Of a stretch of DNA of 64,000 nucleotides, positions 1-8,819 are shown in pieces. Source of the DNA: Mesonia oceanica (GTDB lineage Bacteria > Bacteroidota > Bacteroidia > Flavobacteriales > Flavobacteriaceae). A program made the position numbers and the translations under genes. The stretch covers positions 62,001 to 126,000 of the forward strand of contig NZ_CABVMM010000003.1 in the NCBI RefSeq assembly GCF_902499555.1, given 5' to 3'. Within the stretch, counting starts at the first letter, position 1; every line of letters begins with the position of its first letter. A model generated the notes under the pieces. It was given only the letters and a program-made list of their open reading frames with translations, ran no database searches and had not been told where the DNA came from.

Positions 1-96
1 GAATTAACCTTGTATACCATTCAACAGCATAAAGAAATCAAGAAATTAAATAATGAGCTTACCGAACTAAAAAAAGTAATAGTTAAATTAAATTAA
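1..96 (+). CDS. C-terminal end of an upstream gene (partial)
   Basis: Frame 1 is open from the window edge to a TAA at 94-96 and encodes 31 residues ending ELTELKKVIVKLN. The segment is lysine/leucine-rich with a heptad-like pattern, so it looks like a terminal coiled coil. In Bacteroidota, tail-fibre/endosialidase-chaperone proteins often end with an ELTLY... helix like this one, so that is my best guess. Too little is visible for a firm function. The gene is on the same strand as the secretion cluster, but 229 bp separate them. Confidence 0.5.
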   Translation, partial: ELTLYTIQQHKEIKKLNNELTELKKVIVKLN

Positions 97-293
97 ATGA
101 AAATAATGATGGTTGTCCCTAATTCCTCAAAAAAGCATGAGTAGCCCTAATTTTCAAAGTAAACTTTCTAAGTGTTGATTTAGTGCATTTTAGTTTGAGG
201 AAATTGCAGTTTCTTAAAGATTTCTGGTAGAATTTTTCATCTATGAAAATTTAAATAAATTCATTGTTATAAGAAAAGCTATATTTTGTAGTT

Positions 294-301
294 TACATTT
301 G
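294..301 (+). promoter_or_regulatory. Candidate Bacteroidota -7 element before the secretion operon
   Basis: TACATTTG matches the Bacteroidota housekeeping -7 consensus TAnnTTTG exactly and lies 25 bp before the TTG start at 326. A TTG at 264-266 could be the -33 element, but the 27-bp spacer is longer than usual. Nothing else is recognisable between 97 and 293. The placement makes it a plausible promoter for the long co-directional block that follows. Confidence 0.4.
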
Positions 302-325
302 TTATAATATTTAAAATGAAATGTT

Positions 326-1540
326 TTGTTAAAAGCCACTTCTTTGGTGCAAGCTATCTTTGTCTGTTTATTAATTTCTTTGTTTTGTGGAGCTTTAGTG
401 TTAACCTATCATTATACCAATCTTATAGGTAGTAAATATGAAAACAAGATAAAGCTTAATCAGGCTAATGAATCTTTTTTCAATTTTTCAGTTCAAAATT
501 TAGGAAGTAAATCAAACTCGGAAATCATAACTTCTTTTCAAGGAGAATTTCCACAGTTTAATTTCTCTTTAGAAGAAAAGAAATGGGGAGTATATACTGT
601 ATTGATAGCTTCTACTTATAGAGAGGGTGATACTATAAGTAAGTCTTCTATTTTGGGTGAAGTTATTAAAAGAGATATACCGGTGTTAGAATTGGCAGAA
701 AACAATAAACCATTGAAATTGGGAGGAGATGTAAAGCTTTTTGGGGATATTTTAGTTCCTTATGGAGATTTTGAACAAATACATATAAATAATCAAAAAA
801 ATTCTATTAGTCGTCGTGGGAAAAATAAAAAAACAGATTTAACTTTTAAAAACAATTATCTAGAGGATAAAAATTTTATTGATTTTAACAGTTTGATGTT
901 GAAAAGCCTAAAAGAAAAGGTGATTCAGGAATTTAATAAAAAAACTGTTTTTTTGAGTTTTAGCAAGACACAAAGAATAGATAATCAGGTGTTAAAAGGA
1001 AATATATATATTGAGTCTAATGATACCGTAATTTTTTCTAAAAATAATTTGATAGAAGATATTATAGTGAAAGCTCCGGTGGTTGTTTTTGAAAATGAAT
1101 TTAGAGGTAATCTCCAGGTGTATGCCACTAATAAAATTATGATCGAAAAAAATGTAACTTTGACTTATCCTTCAGGGCTTTATATGAAATCTAATAATGA
1201 ATTAATATCAAATGAAATAGTGGTTGATTCGTTATCAGTAGTAAGGGGAAATATTATAGTTGATAAGTTATATGTGAACTTTAAATATGATAACCATCTA
1301 AAATTAAGTAAAGGCACTAAAGTCGTAGGAACAATTTATTGTAACGGTATTACTGAGGTTGAAGGAACTGTTTTTGGAGGTTTGGTCACAAAAAAACTAT
1401 TTCTTCATACTAAAAGTGCAGAATATGAAAATGTTCTTTATAATGTAGAGCTTAATACAGATAAAATACCTTCCGATTTTTGTTCATATGGTAGGTTTTT
1501 AGGTGGCAATCCAAATTATTATGAAATCAAAGAATTATAG
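326..1540 (+). CDS. Minor-pseudopilin-like protein with beta-helix-like ectodomain
   Basis: A 404-aa protein of unassigned family. The N-terminus (MLKATSLVQAIFVCLLISLF) has the layout of a type IV prepilin: short basic leader, small residue (Ala4) before a TSLVQ stretch, then a long hydrophobic helix to about residue 30. Position +5 is Gln rather than the usual Glu. From about residue 225 onward the sequence falls into short alternating V/I-x-V-x strands with N and G turns, like the parallel beta-helices of bactofilin or polymer-forming proteins. TTG is the only reasonable start because an in-frame TGA (317-319) lies just upstream. It is the first gene of the operon and overlaps the next pseudopilin gene. 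A GspK-like tip role is inferred from size and context only. Confidence 0.6.
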   Translation: MLKATSLVQAIFVCLLISLFCGALVLTYHYTNLIGSKYENKIKLNQANESFFNFSVQNLGSKSNSEIITSFQGEFPQFNFSLEEKKWGVYTVLIASTYREGDTISKSSILGEVIKRDIPVLELAENNKPLKLGGDVKLFGDILVPYGDFEQIHINNQKNSISRRGKNKKTDLTFKNNYLEDKNFIDFNSLMLKSLKEKVIQEFNKKTVFLSFSKTQRIDNQVLKGNIYIESNDTVIFSKNNLIEDIIVKAPVVVFENEFRGNLQVYATNKIMIEKNVTLTYPSGLYMKSNNELISNEIVVDSLSVVRGNIIVDKLYVNFKYDNHLKLSKGTKVVGTIYCNGITEVEGTVFGGLVTKKLFLHTKSAEYENVLYNVELNTDKIPSDFCSYGRFLGGNPNYYEIKEL

Positions 1541-1856
1541 CAGATTAAAAGGGAGTTCTTTAATAGAATCTATAATAGCAATTGCAATAATTTCTATTTG
1601 TATATTACTTGGAGTGACAATCTATTCAAATGTTTTGAAGTATGATAATATAAACATTGAAGTCTTAAACAATCACGTGGAACTAGATTTTCAGGAAATG
1701 AAATTAAATACTAGTTATAAAGATAAGAACTATAATTATAAAGAATATACTATTCGCAGGAAAGTGAATATGAAGGATCAATTGTTTGAGGTAGAATATT
1801 TAATAACTAACAATCTAGATACTCTTTTGCAAAGAAAATATTTTGAAAACCTATAA
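1521..1856 (+). CDS. Minor pseudopilin (GspI/PilV-like position)
   Basis: An 111-aa protein with a clear prepilin N-terminus: basic leader MKSKNYSRLKG, then SSLIES with the conserved Glu at +5 and a hydrophobic helix (IIAIAIISICILLGVTIYS). Cleavage by the prepilin peptidase encoded at 3874 is expected after the Gly. A GTG further upstream (1503) is in frame, but the ATG at 1521 gives a normal leader length, so I use it. The start overlaps the end of the preceding gene by 20 nt, indicating translational coupling. Size and position suggest a minor pseudopilin of the GspH/I type; the small C-terminal domain has no recognisable motif. Confidence 0.7.
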   Translation: MKSKNYSRLKGSSLIESIIAIAIISICILLGVTIYSNVLKYDNINIEVLNNHVELDFQEMKLNTSYKDKNYNYKEYTIRRKVNMKDQLFEVEYLITNNLDTLLQRKYFENL

Positions 1857-2316
1857 AAAAGCATATACAATATCTGAAGTGATATTAAACTTACTCTTAA
1901 TTTCGATAATTATGGGTTTGATGTATTCTTTTGTGTTTTTTTTCTCTAATCAAGTTAATGATTTTAACCTTTCTAAAATTAAATTTTTAGAGTATAAATT
2001 ATTAAAAAGCAATATAATTGAAGATATAAATAGTAGCGTTAACTATAAAGTTTCTGGAGATACGATTGCTTTGTATACGTATAGTGGGAGTAAAATTGAA
2101 TACATATATATAAATGATAAAATAAGTAGAAAATTTAATAGCTTAAGCTCAAGTTATAATATAGAGATTAAAAATTTTGAACATATCCCCTCCGCTAATA
2201 AGAATAAAAGTTTGGTTAAATTTGATCTTGAGCTAAATGGTAAGTTGATGACTGCTAGTTTTTTGTTGGAAAAGGATTGTGAAGATATAATAAATAGTAA
2301 TGAAGATTACCGCTGA
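1843..2316 (+). CDS. Minor pseudopilin (GspJ-like position)
   Basis: A 157-aa protein beginning MKTYKKAYTISEVILNLLLI: short basic leader, Ala at the likely cleavage site, then YTISE with Glu at +5 and a hydrophobic helix, the hallmarks of a type IV prepilin-like protein. The start codon is TTG, overlapping the preceding gene by 14 nt, and the 3' end overlaps gspF by 17 nt. The rest is predicted beta-rich and lacks identifiable motifs. The order I-like, J-like, F, G-like resembles a rearranged type II secretion operon. GspJ is assigned by size and order only. Confidence 0.65.
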   Translation: MKTYKKAYTISEVILNLLLISIIMGLMYSFVFFFSNQVNDFNLSKIKFLEYKLLKSNIIEDINSSVNYKVSGDTIALYTYSGSKIEYIYINDKISRKFNSLSSSYNIEIKNFEHIPSANKNKSLVKFDLELNGKLMTASFLLEKDCEDIINSNEDYR

Positions 2317-3412
2317 AAATAATAAAGTCTTAAGTAAAAAAACAAAAAAACGTAAATGGAATTTTTCTTTACGGCGAAAAATCAATTTAAAAAAGAAAGA
2401 AGCTTTTTATAGGGAATTTTCAATACTTCTAAGATCAGGAATCGATTTTAATACAGCATTGCTTTTGTTGGAAAAACAAGAGCAATCTGAACTTCTCGTA
2501 TCGATCTTACAGGAAGTTCGAAAGAAGATTATTAAGGGGAAAAGCCTTTATGTCGCTTTAGAGGAAAGCGGCAACTTTACTCCATATGAAGTTTTTAGTA
2601 TTAAAATAGGTGAGGAAACACGTCAATTAACAAAAGTATTTGATCAATTAAATATTTATTTTAAAAGAAAATTAAAAATTAGGCGTCAAATAATTTCGGC
2701 ACTTACTTATCCTTTATTAGTAATAGTTATCACAATGGGGGTTTTGTATTTTATGTTGTCTTACGTGGTGCCTATGTTTTCCTCTATCTTTAGTCAGTTT
2801 GGAAAAGATTTACCTGCAATTACCCAGATAGTTATTAATATCTCTCAAAGTTTTAAAACTTTTTCTGCTTTTTTAGCCGGTAGTGTATTAATGATTTTTT
2901 TGTTTCATACTTATATGAAAAAGAATCAGGATTATCTTTTGTTTGTTAGTAACTTGCTTTTAAAAATCCCTCTAGTGGGAAATTTGATAAAGAAAATTTA
3001 TTTAGCAAGATTTTGTCAATCTTTAAGTTTGTTACTTAGTGCAAAAACCCCTCTTTTAAATTCTTTAGACTTGGTAAATAAAATATTGGTTTTTGCTCCC
3101 TTTAACACCTCTATTGTCCGGATTAAGAAAAAGATTACAAAAGGAGAAAGTTTTTATCGGTCTTTAAGTGAAGAGCCGTTATTTCCTGCAAAATTAATAT
3201 CGCTTACACAAATAGGTGAAGAAACAAATGAGTTAGATTTAATGTATTCTGAACTTTCACAACAATATGAAGAAGAAATAGAGCATTATACAAAGGTGTT
3301 GGGTACTGTTATAGAGCCGGTAATGATAGTAATTATAGGAAGTATTGTAGGCTTTATTATGGTTGCTTTATATTCGCCAATTTTTAATTTAAGTAAAATT
3401 TTAGAAAATTAA
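2300..3412 (+). CDS. gspF: Inner-membrane platform protein GspF/PilC
   Basis: A 370-aa polytopic protein with two tandem GspF domains. The first (about residues 30-150) carries FYREFSILLRSGIDFNTAL and GEETRQL; the second (about 230-355) carries ARFCQSLSLLLSAKTPLLNS and the matching GEETNEL. Each is followed by strong membrane segments (near 133-160, 185-205 and 340-360). The duplicated EF..LLxxG...L and GE..G/N..L motifs are typical of T2SS/T4P platform proteins, which couple the cytoplasmic ATPase (GspE, 4344) to pseudopilin assembly. The length is slightly shorter than the usual 400 aa because the N-terminal extension is reduced. The start overlaps the preceding gene by 17 nt. Confidence 0.9.
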   Translation: MKITAENNKVLSKKTKKRKWNFSLRRKINLKKKEAFYREFSILLRSGIDFNTALLLLEKQEQSELLVSILQEVRKKIIKGKSLYVALEESGNFTPYEVFSIKIGEETRQLTKVFDQLNIYFKRKLKIRRQIISALTYPLLVIVITMGVLYFMLSYVVPMFSSIFSQFGKDLPAITQIVINISQSFKTFSAFLAGSVLMIFLFHTYMKKNQDYLLFVSNLLLKIPLVGNLIKKIYLARFCQSLSLLLSAKTPLLNSLDLVNKILVFAPFNTSIVRIKKKITKGESFYRSLSEEPLFPAKLISLTQIGEETNELDLMYSELSQQYEEEIEHYTKVLGTVIEPVMIVIIGSIVGFIMVALYSPIFNLSKILEN

Positions 3413-3449
3413 TATTTATTATATCTTCGAAAATTATAAACCGTTAGTT

Positions 3450-3869
3450 ATGAGAAATAAAAATACCAGAAGAACGGGATACCTAAAAGCGTACTCACTT
3501 TCAGAAATTCTAATCGTATTATGTATTATAGGCATTCTAATATACTTGGTGGTTCCCAACCAAACTTCAGTTGTAACAAGTGCAAAATCGATAGAAGCTC
3601 AAAATATGTTGAATATGGTTTACAGCTTGGAAAAAAATTATTTTTATAAAAATTCTAAATATTCTAACAGTTTAAGCGATATAGGGTTTGAACCCGAAAA
3701 AACAATTGATGAAGGGGGAAAAGCTGTATATAAAATAGAAGTGATCAAAGCAGATTTGAATAGTTTTGAAGCTACCGCCACCTCTCTTCAAGATTTTGAC
3801 GGCGATGGAGCATACAATACTTGGCAAATTGATGAAGAGAAGAATTTGAAAGAGATTGTAAAAGATTAG
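3450..3869 (+). CDS. gspG: Major pseudopilin GspG-like
   Basis: A 139-aa protein with a canonical prepilin leader (MRNKNTRRTGYLKA), then YSLSEILIVLCIIGILIYLV with Glu at +5. The mature part has the GspG pattern: a long N-terminal helix, a YFYKNSKYSNSLSDIGF segment, and a C-terminal D-x-D-G loop (DFDGDGAYNTW), the calcium-binding feature common in GspG-type major pseudopilins. It would be the main subunit of the periplasmic pseudopilus. The gene lies 37 bp after gspF and 4 bp before the prepilin peptidase gene. Confidence 0.82.
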   Translation: MRNKNTRRTGYLKAYSLSEILIVLCIIGILIYLVVPNQTSVVTSAKSIEAQNMLNMVYSLEKNYFYKNSKYSNSLSDIGFEPEKTIDEGGKAVYKIEVIKADLNSFEATATSLQDFDGDGAYNTWQIDEEKNLKEIVKD

Positions 3870-3873
3870 TGCT

Positions 3874-4347
3874 GTGAGTGGTATTTTAATCTCACAAATT
3901 TTAATAGGTGTATGTTTATGTATTTTGGTCTATCAAGACTTCAAACATCGCCACATTCATATTGTGGTATTAATTGTTCTTTTTCTCTTGTCAGCTTACT
4001 TAGGTGTGAAACTTAATTTAGGGTATAAAAACTTAATTTATAATGTAACTTTTATACTTATAAATATTGTTGGTTTAATCATATATTATTCAATTAAAAG
4101 TAGAAAAATATATAACCCACTTAATGTAACTCTAGGTTGGGGGGATGTATTGTTTTTTTTTGCGATATCACCTATTTTCTCATTAAAAAATTTTATTTTA
4201 TTTTTTATATTGGCATTAATACTAACACTAGTTTTTACAAGGTTAACCAGAGATAAGTATATACCTTTGGCTGGATATTTTTCAATTTATTTATTCACCT
4301 TAATCTTTTTTAAAATCCTAACCAATAATAGCTTTTTAATATTTTGA
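3874..4347 (+). CDS. Short A24-family prepilin peptidase
   Basis: A 157-aa integral membrane aspartyl protease. Both catalytic Asp motifs are visible: YQDFKHR (Asp22) and the GxGD-type GWGD (residues 88-91). Several hydrophobic segments surround them. The N-terminal methylase/zinc domain of long PilD proteins is absent, as in the short archaeal/CpaA-like type. It probably processes the four prepilin-like proteins encoded in this cluster. The start is GTG, and the stop overlaps the TTG start of gspE (TTGA), so the two are likely coupled. Confidence 0.85.
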   Translation: MSGILISQILIGVCLCILVYQDFKHRHIHIVVLIVLFLLSAYLGVKLNLGYKNLIYNVTFILINIVGLIIYYSIKSRKIYNPLNVTLGWGDVLFFFAISPIFSLKNFILFFILALILTLVFTRLTRDKYIPLAGYFSIYLFTLIFFKILTNNSFLIF

Positions 4348-5738
4348 AAGAATTACCGGTTTTAAATACAAAATTATTACAGCAAATAAACCCAAAAATA
4401 GCTCGGTTTTATAGTGTAATCCCGAAGGACTATAATAGCGAAAAATTGACACTTTGGTTAAGTGATGGACGAGCAAATAATTTACAAAGCCTCGAAAAAG
4501 AGTTAGAATTAATCTTAGGTAAAAAAGTTTCTTTTGAACTGTTGAGTGAGAAAGACATATCTATATTATTATCTAAATACTATCAAAAAGAAAAAAAAGA
4601 AAGTAAATATTCTTCCAAGGGTAATTTTGTTGATGAAGTTATATTTGATGCCTTTAATGCTGGGGTTAGTGATATACATATAGAAATATATTCCGATGAA
4701 GCTAGGATAAGGTTTAGAATAGATGGAAAGCTTTTGGAACATAAGGTAATAGATCTTAATAATTATTTAGAACTAATCAATCAAGTTAAGATTAAATCAA
4801 ACCTAGATATCACAGAAAAACGCTTGCCCCAGGACGGCAGAATTGAATATGAAGAGTTTGATATTAGGGTTTCCGTTTTACCTACACACTATGGAGAAAA
4901 AGCCGTTTTAAGAATTTTAGGAAGGGATGCTTCAAATCTTAGTCTCATCGATTTAGGTTTTAGTGAAGAAGATTTTAAGGTTTATACTGAAGGAATTAAA
5001 AATAATAATGGTATTATATTAATTAGCGGACCTACAGGTTCAGGGAAAACTACAACCTTATATGCAAGTTTAAAATCATTAAATGATATAGACCGTAATA
5101 TAAGCACTATTGAAGATCCTATTGAATATACACTTAAAGGAATCAACCAAGTTCAGCTTAAAGAAAGTATAGGTTTTGGTTTTGTAGCAGCCTTAAAATC
5201 TTTTCTTAGGCAAGATCCAGATATTATTATGGTTGGTGAGATTAGAGATAGTGAAACTGCTCAAATGGCAATTAGGGCTTCTTTAACAGGTCATTTGGTC
5301 TTTTCTACAATCCATACAAATTCTGCATTGGGTACTATTTCTAGATTAATAGATATGGGAGTGCCTCCTTTTTTAATTGCAGATACATTAAAACTATCCA
5401 TAGCTCAAAGATTAATAAGAAAACTTTGTGAAAATTGTAAAAAGAAGGTTGAAATAGCTAATGATTCTTTTCCCAATAACTTTCGTCCGCCATTTTCAAT
5501 TGAAGAGTGTTTTGAACAAGTTGGTTGTGAAGAGTGTTCTTATACTGGATATAATGGTAGGGAGGCTATTTATGAAATCGTAAATATAGAGGACGAAATA
5601 GCAGAGTCTATAAAGGTTAATAAAATTAGTGAAATTAAAATAAAAGACAGTAATAAGCTATCTTACAAAGCTTTCGGTTTATTAAAAGAAGGGGTTACTT
5701 CATTAGATGAAGTGTATTCGTTGTTAATTACAAGTTAA
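4344..5738 (+). CDS. gspE: Secretion ATPase GspE/PilB
   Basis: A 464-aa hexameric-type ATPase that powers pseudopilus assembly at the inner membrane. Visible motifs are Walker A GPTGSGKTT (229-237), the Asp box around STIEDPIEYT (255-264), Walker B with RQDPDIIMVGEIRD (289-302), and the His box LTGHLVFSTIHTN (314-326). A four-Cys zinc site (Cys362, Cys365, Cys395, Cys398) identifies the GspE/PilB branch rather than PilT. The N1 domain is short (about 85 aa), so the protein is smaller than proteobacterial PilB. The TTG start overlaps the upstream stop by 4 nt. The secretin gene begins 1 nt after its stop. Confidence 0.93.
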   Translation: MKELPVLNTKLLQQINPKIARFYSVIPKDYNSEKLTLWLSDGRANNLQSLEKELELILGKKVSFELLSEKDISILLSKYYQKEKKESKYSSKGNFVDEVIFDAFNAGVSDIHIEIYSDEARIRFRIDGKLLEHKVIDLNNYLELINQVKIKSNLDITEKRLPQDGRIEYEEFDIRVSVLPTHYGEKAVLRILGRDASNLSLIDLGFSEEDFKVYTEGIKNNNGIILISGPTGSGKTTTLYASLKSLNDIDRNISTIEDPIEYTLKGINQVQLKESIGFGFVAALKSFLRQDPDIIMVGEIRDSETAQMAIRASLTGHLVFSTIHTNSALGTISRLIDMGVPPFLIADTLKLSIAQRLIRKLCENCKKKVEIANDSFPNNFRPPFSIEECFEQVGCEECSYTGYNGREAIYEIVNIEDEIAESIKVNKISEIKIKDSNKLSYKAFGLLKEGVTSLDEVYSLLITS

Positions 5739-5739
5739 T

Positions 5740-7644
5740 ATGAGAAAAATATTTACTATTATAATGCTTTTTTTTATGCCTGTTTTGTTGGCTCAAGAAA
5801 GTTATACTACTTTGAGTAACAGGCTAAATGAACTAGCTAAAAGTAAACCTGAGTTACAAGAAACAGTTAGGGTGGACCTTTCTGGTTTAACGCTGTATGA
5901 TTTTATTACAACATTGGCTGAAGAGCATAAAATAAATGTGAGTGTAAGTACTGATCTAAATGAAATAGTAAGGAGTAATTTTTTTGACTTAAATATAAAA
6001 GATGTCTTCCTCTTTTTAGTTAAAAAATATGATTTAGAAGTAGAGATCATTAACAATATAATTGTTTTTAAGAAAAAACCCCAAGAGGTTTTTATTGAGC
6101 CTCCGAAACCACCTAAGAAAATAGATGTCACTTATAATGAGTTAAATGATTTTTTGTCGGTAAAATTACGTAACGATTCTTTACCGCGTGTGGCAAAAGC
6201 CATTACAGATGTCTCAGGGAAAAATATCGTTCTTTCTCCGGATGTCAAAACAGATTTGATTTCGGCTTATATTTTAAACAGGCCTTTTGATCAAGTGTTA
6301 GATTTAATGGCTAAATCCAATAACTTAAGTTTTGTAAAAGATGAAGATAATAATTACTACTTTCAAAGAGGGACAGGTAATACAATAGAAAGCTCAAGTG
6401 TCAACAATAAAAGGAATCTAAATTTTAGTCAAAATAATAATCAGACAAATACAGGTTTTCAGATTCAAAAAAATAAAAATGGATTTTTAGACGTAATAGC
6501 CTATAATGCAAATGTTGCTTCTGTTATTAAAGAGGCCGCTAGAGAGTTAAATGTTAATTATTTTATGTACGATTCTCCTGAGAATATACAAGCTACCCTT
6601 GAAGCAAAGGGTTTAACTTTTGATATGCTCTTAACACATCTCTTCAAAGGGGAAAAATTCACTTATAAAAATATAGATAATTTATACTTAATAGGAGAAC
6701 ATCAAACTCAGGGCTTGAGGTATACAGAATTAATACAACTTGAAAATAGAACAATAGAAACGGTACTTAATACCTTGCCTAAAGCGGTTGTTCAGGATGT
6801 AGATATTAAAGAGTTTAGTGAGTTAAATGGTTTTGTTGTTTCGGGATCAAAAATTAATATAAAAGAGTTTAAAGATTATATTAGGGAGATAGACCGGGTA
6901 GTTCCCGTCATACAAATAGAAGTTATTATTGTACAATATCAAAAATCATATGAGATACAAACAGGAATCCAAGCAGGTATAGATAATAAAGAAAGAACCA
7001 CTTCTGGGCAATTATTCCCTAGTACGAATATGAACTTAAACTCTTCTTCTGTAAATAATTTAATAGATGCCTTCAATGGGTTAGGAATAGTAAACTTAGG
7101 GAAAGTTACTCAGCAGTTTTATTTAAACTTACAGGCGTTAGAAAATAATTCTTTAATTAATGTCTCGTCTACACCTAAATTGGTTACACTAAACGGTCAT
7201 GAGGCAAGTTCTTCTATTGGTGAAACAAATTATTATTTTGAGCAAAATAATAGACTTATTAATTCGGGGATAAACGATAATATATTGCAAAGTGGAACTT
7301 GGAAAGCTACTGAAGCAAATTTAAGTATTAATATTAAACCCTTGGTTTCAAAAGATGAAAATGTAACTTTGACTGTATCTGTAGAAAAAAGTTCTTTTTT
7401 GGGAAGAGCAGGTGAAAATGCCCCTCCAGGAAAATCTACCCAAAAATTTGAATCAATGATTAGAGTTAAAAATAATGAAATGGTATTATTGGGTGGGCTT
7501 GATGAGTTGGATAATGAAAATTCTGGAACGGGAACCCCTCTTCTGTCTAGGATTCCTATTATCAAATGGTTTTTTAGTAGCAGGTCTAAAAGAAAAGAGA
7601 AATCTAAACTGCATATATTTATAAAACCAACTGTCATTTATTAA
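5740..7644 (+). CDS. gspD: Outer-membrane secretin GspD/PilQ
   Basis: A 634-aa protein with a signal peptide (MRKIFTIIMLFFMPVLLAQ). Three periplasmic secretin-type N domains follow: about 38-110 (DLSGLTLYDFITTLAEEHKI), 135-205 and 250-390. A secretin barrel domain then spans about 395-634. Barrel hallmarks are VSSTPKLVTLNGHEAS, the lip region, the VLLGGL motif and the ending LLSRIPIIKWFFSS...LHIFIKPTVI. It should form the outer-membrane gate for folded periplasmic substrates. The coding sequence lies between gspE and the gspL-like gene with almost no intergenic space. The AMIN and pilotin-binding S domains are not evident, so any pilotin would have to act differently. Confidence 0.92.
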   Translation: MRKIFTIIMLFFMPVLLAQESYTTLSNRLNELAKSKPELQETVRVDLSGLTLYDFITTLAEEHKINVSVSTDLNEIVRSNFFDLNIKDVFLFLVKKYDLEVEIINNIIVFKKKPQEVFIEPPKPPKKIDVTYNELNDFLSVKLRNDSLPRVAKAITDVSGKNIVLSPDVKTDLISAYILNRPFDQVLDLMAKSNNLSFVKDEDNNYYFQRGTGNTIESSSVNNKRNLNFSQNNNQTNTGFQIQKNKNGFLDVIAYNANVASVIKEAARELNVNYFMYDSPENIQATLEAKGLTFDMLLTHLFKGEKFTYKNIDNLYLIGEHQTQGLRYTELIQLENRTIETVLNTLPKAVVQDVDIKEFSELNGFVVSGSKINIKEFKDYIREIDRVVPVIQIEVIIVQYQKSYEIQTGIQAGIDNKERTTSGQLFPSTNMNLNSSSVNNLIDAFNGLGIVNLGKVTQQFYLNLQALENNSLINVSSTPKLVTLNGHEASSSIGETNYYFEQNNRLINSGINDNILQSGTWKATEANLSINIKPLVSKDENVTLTVSVEKSSFLGRAGENAPPGKSTQKFESMIRVKNNEMVLLGGLDELDNENSGTGTPLLSRIPIIKWFFSSRSKRKEKSKLHIFIKPTVIY

Positions 7645-7652
7645 ATGTATAG

Positions 7653-8819
7653 ATGAAAGCTTTAAACGATTTTTTCTTAAAGAAAACCATTTTAGTCGGT
7701 GTGTATGTTCATAGCGAACAAACCTTTTACAGGGTAATATCTGTGCTTAAGAAGAAGGAAGATTTAGAGATATTAAGCAGGTATGAATTTGATAACCTTC
7801 AAAGTTTAAATGAATATTTATCATCCGTTAAAAATTTACCTGTAAAAATTTATATTGACGGTGATATTACTATCACAAGAAAAGGTGAATATTCACCTGG
7901 TTACGAACAAGAATTATTGTTCAATTCAAATATAGAAGAGTATTATTCCATTGAGTATATAGTAGAAAGTGAAGTGTTTCTTTCTTTTGGGAGGAAAAAG
8001 GCAATACAAACTATTGTTGAATCTATAGCGGTGAAAGATAACTTATTAGGTTTTTATTTTGGCCCTTTAATGGTACTTCCTTTAGCAAAAGCATTATCAA
8101 TAAACAGGCAGATATATTCCTCTTTTTATAAATTGAATTTTTCAGAAGGAAAATTACTAGCTATTGAAAAGGGGGTTAATGATGATTTTGTTTATAAAAT
8201 AGACGAGGAAAAATTATCTATATATGAAATACCTTTGTTGGGAACATATCTGTACAAGCCTCAAATAACTATATCGCTTAACTATAACTCTGATGAACAG
8301 CAAGAAAATTTTGTTTATGATAAACTCTATAAAAAGAGTATTGTTATTGGGGCCATATTTTTATTAGTTGTATTGCTTACAGGACACTTATTGTTGGATT
8401 TTTATTCAGGAGTATTAAGAAGTGCGGAAGTGTCTTATTCACAAGTGAATAAAAATTTAGAAATAGAAAATACTTTAAAAAAAGAAAAGCAAGATAAAAT
8501 AAAAATAATGGAAGGTAGTGGGGTGAAGATTAATAATTTTCTTACAAAATACTTTCTAGATTTAGGTAATCGTAAAACAAAAGGCTTAACAATTAACGAA
8601 ATTAATTGTTTCCCTCTGTTAAATAGAATTGATGATGAAGATCATAAAATCAAGAATGATTTTAGTAAAATAATTTTAAAAGGAAATTCTAGTAACGAAG
8701 AAGCTTTGAATAGCTATATGAAAGCGATAGAAAAATTGAATTGGGTAAATAAATTATACCTTACAAGTTCATTTAAGGAAAATAAGCAACATAATTTTAT
8801 AATTGAATTATCACTTTGA
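7653..8819 (+). CDS. GspL / PilM-PilN-like assembly protein
   Basis: A 388-aa bitopic inner-membrane protein. Residues 1-225 form a cytoplasmic domain that may be a degenerate actin-like (PilM/GspL) fold, including VKIYIDGDITITRKGEYSPG. A single strong membrane helix lies near 228-252 (SIVIGAIFLLVVLLTGHLLL). A lysine-rich coiled coil and a PilN-like ferredoxin-fold domain end the protein (about 300-388). This order (cytoplasmic domain, helix, coiled coil, periplasmic domain) is that of GspL. Sequence conservation is low, so the call rests on topology plus its position after gspD. It would connect GspE to the GspM-like protein encoded next, which overlaps by 4 nt. Confidence 0.65.
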   Translation: MKALNDFFLKKTILVGVYVHSEQTFYRVISVLKKKEDLEILSRYEFDNLQSLNEYLSSVKNLPVKIYIDGDITITRKGEYSPGYEQELLFNSNIEEYYSIEYIVESEVFLSFGRKKAIQTIVESIAVKDNLLGFYFGPLMVLPLAKALSINRQIYSSFYKLNFSEGKLLAIEKGVNDDFVYKIDEEKLSIYEIPLLGTYLYKPQITISLNYNSDEQQENFVYDKLYKKSIVIGAIFLLVVLLTGHLLLDFYSGVLRSAEVSYSQVNKNLEIENTLKKEKQDKIKIMEGSGVKINNFLTKYFLDLGNRKTKGLTINEINCFPLLNRIDDEDHKIKNDFSKIILKGNSSNEEALNSYMKAIEKLNWVNKLYLTSSFKENKQHNFIIELSL

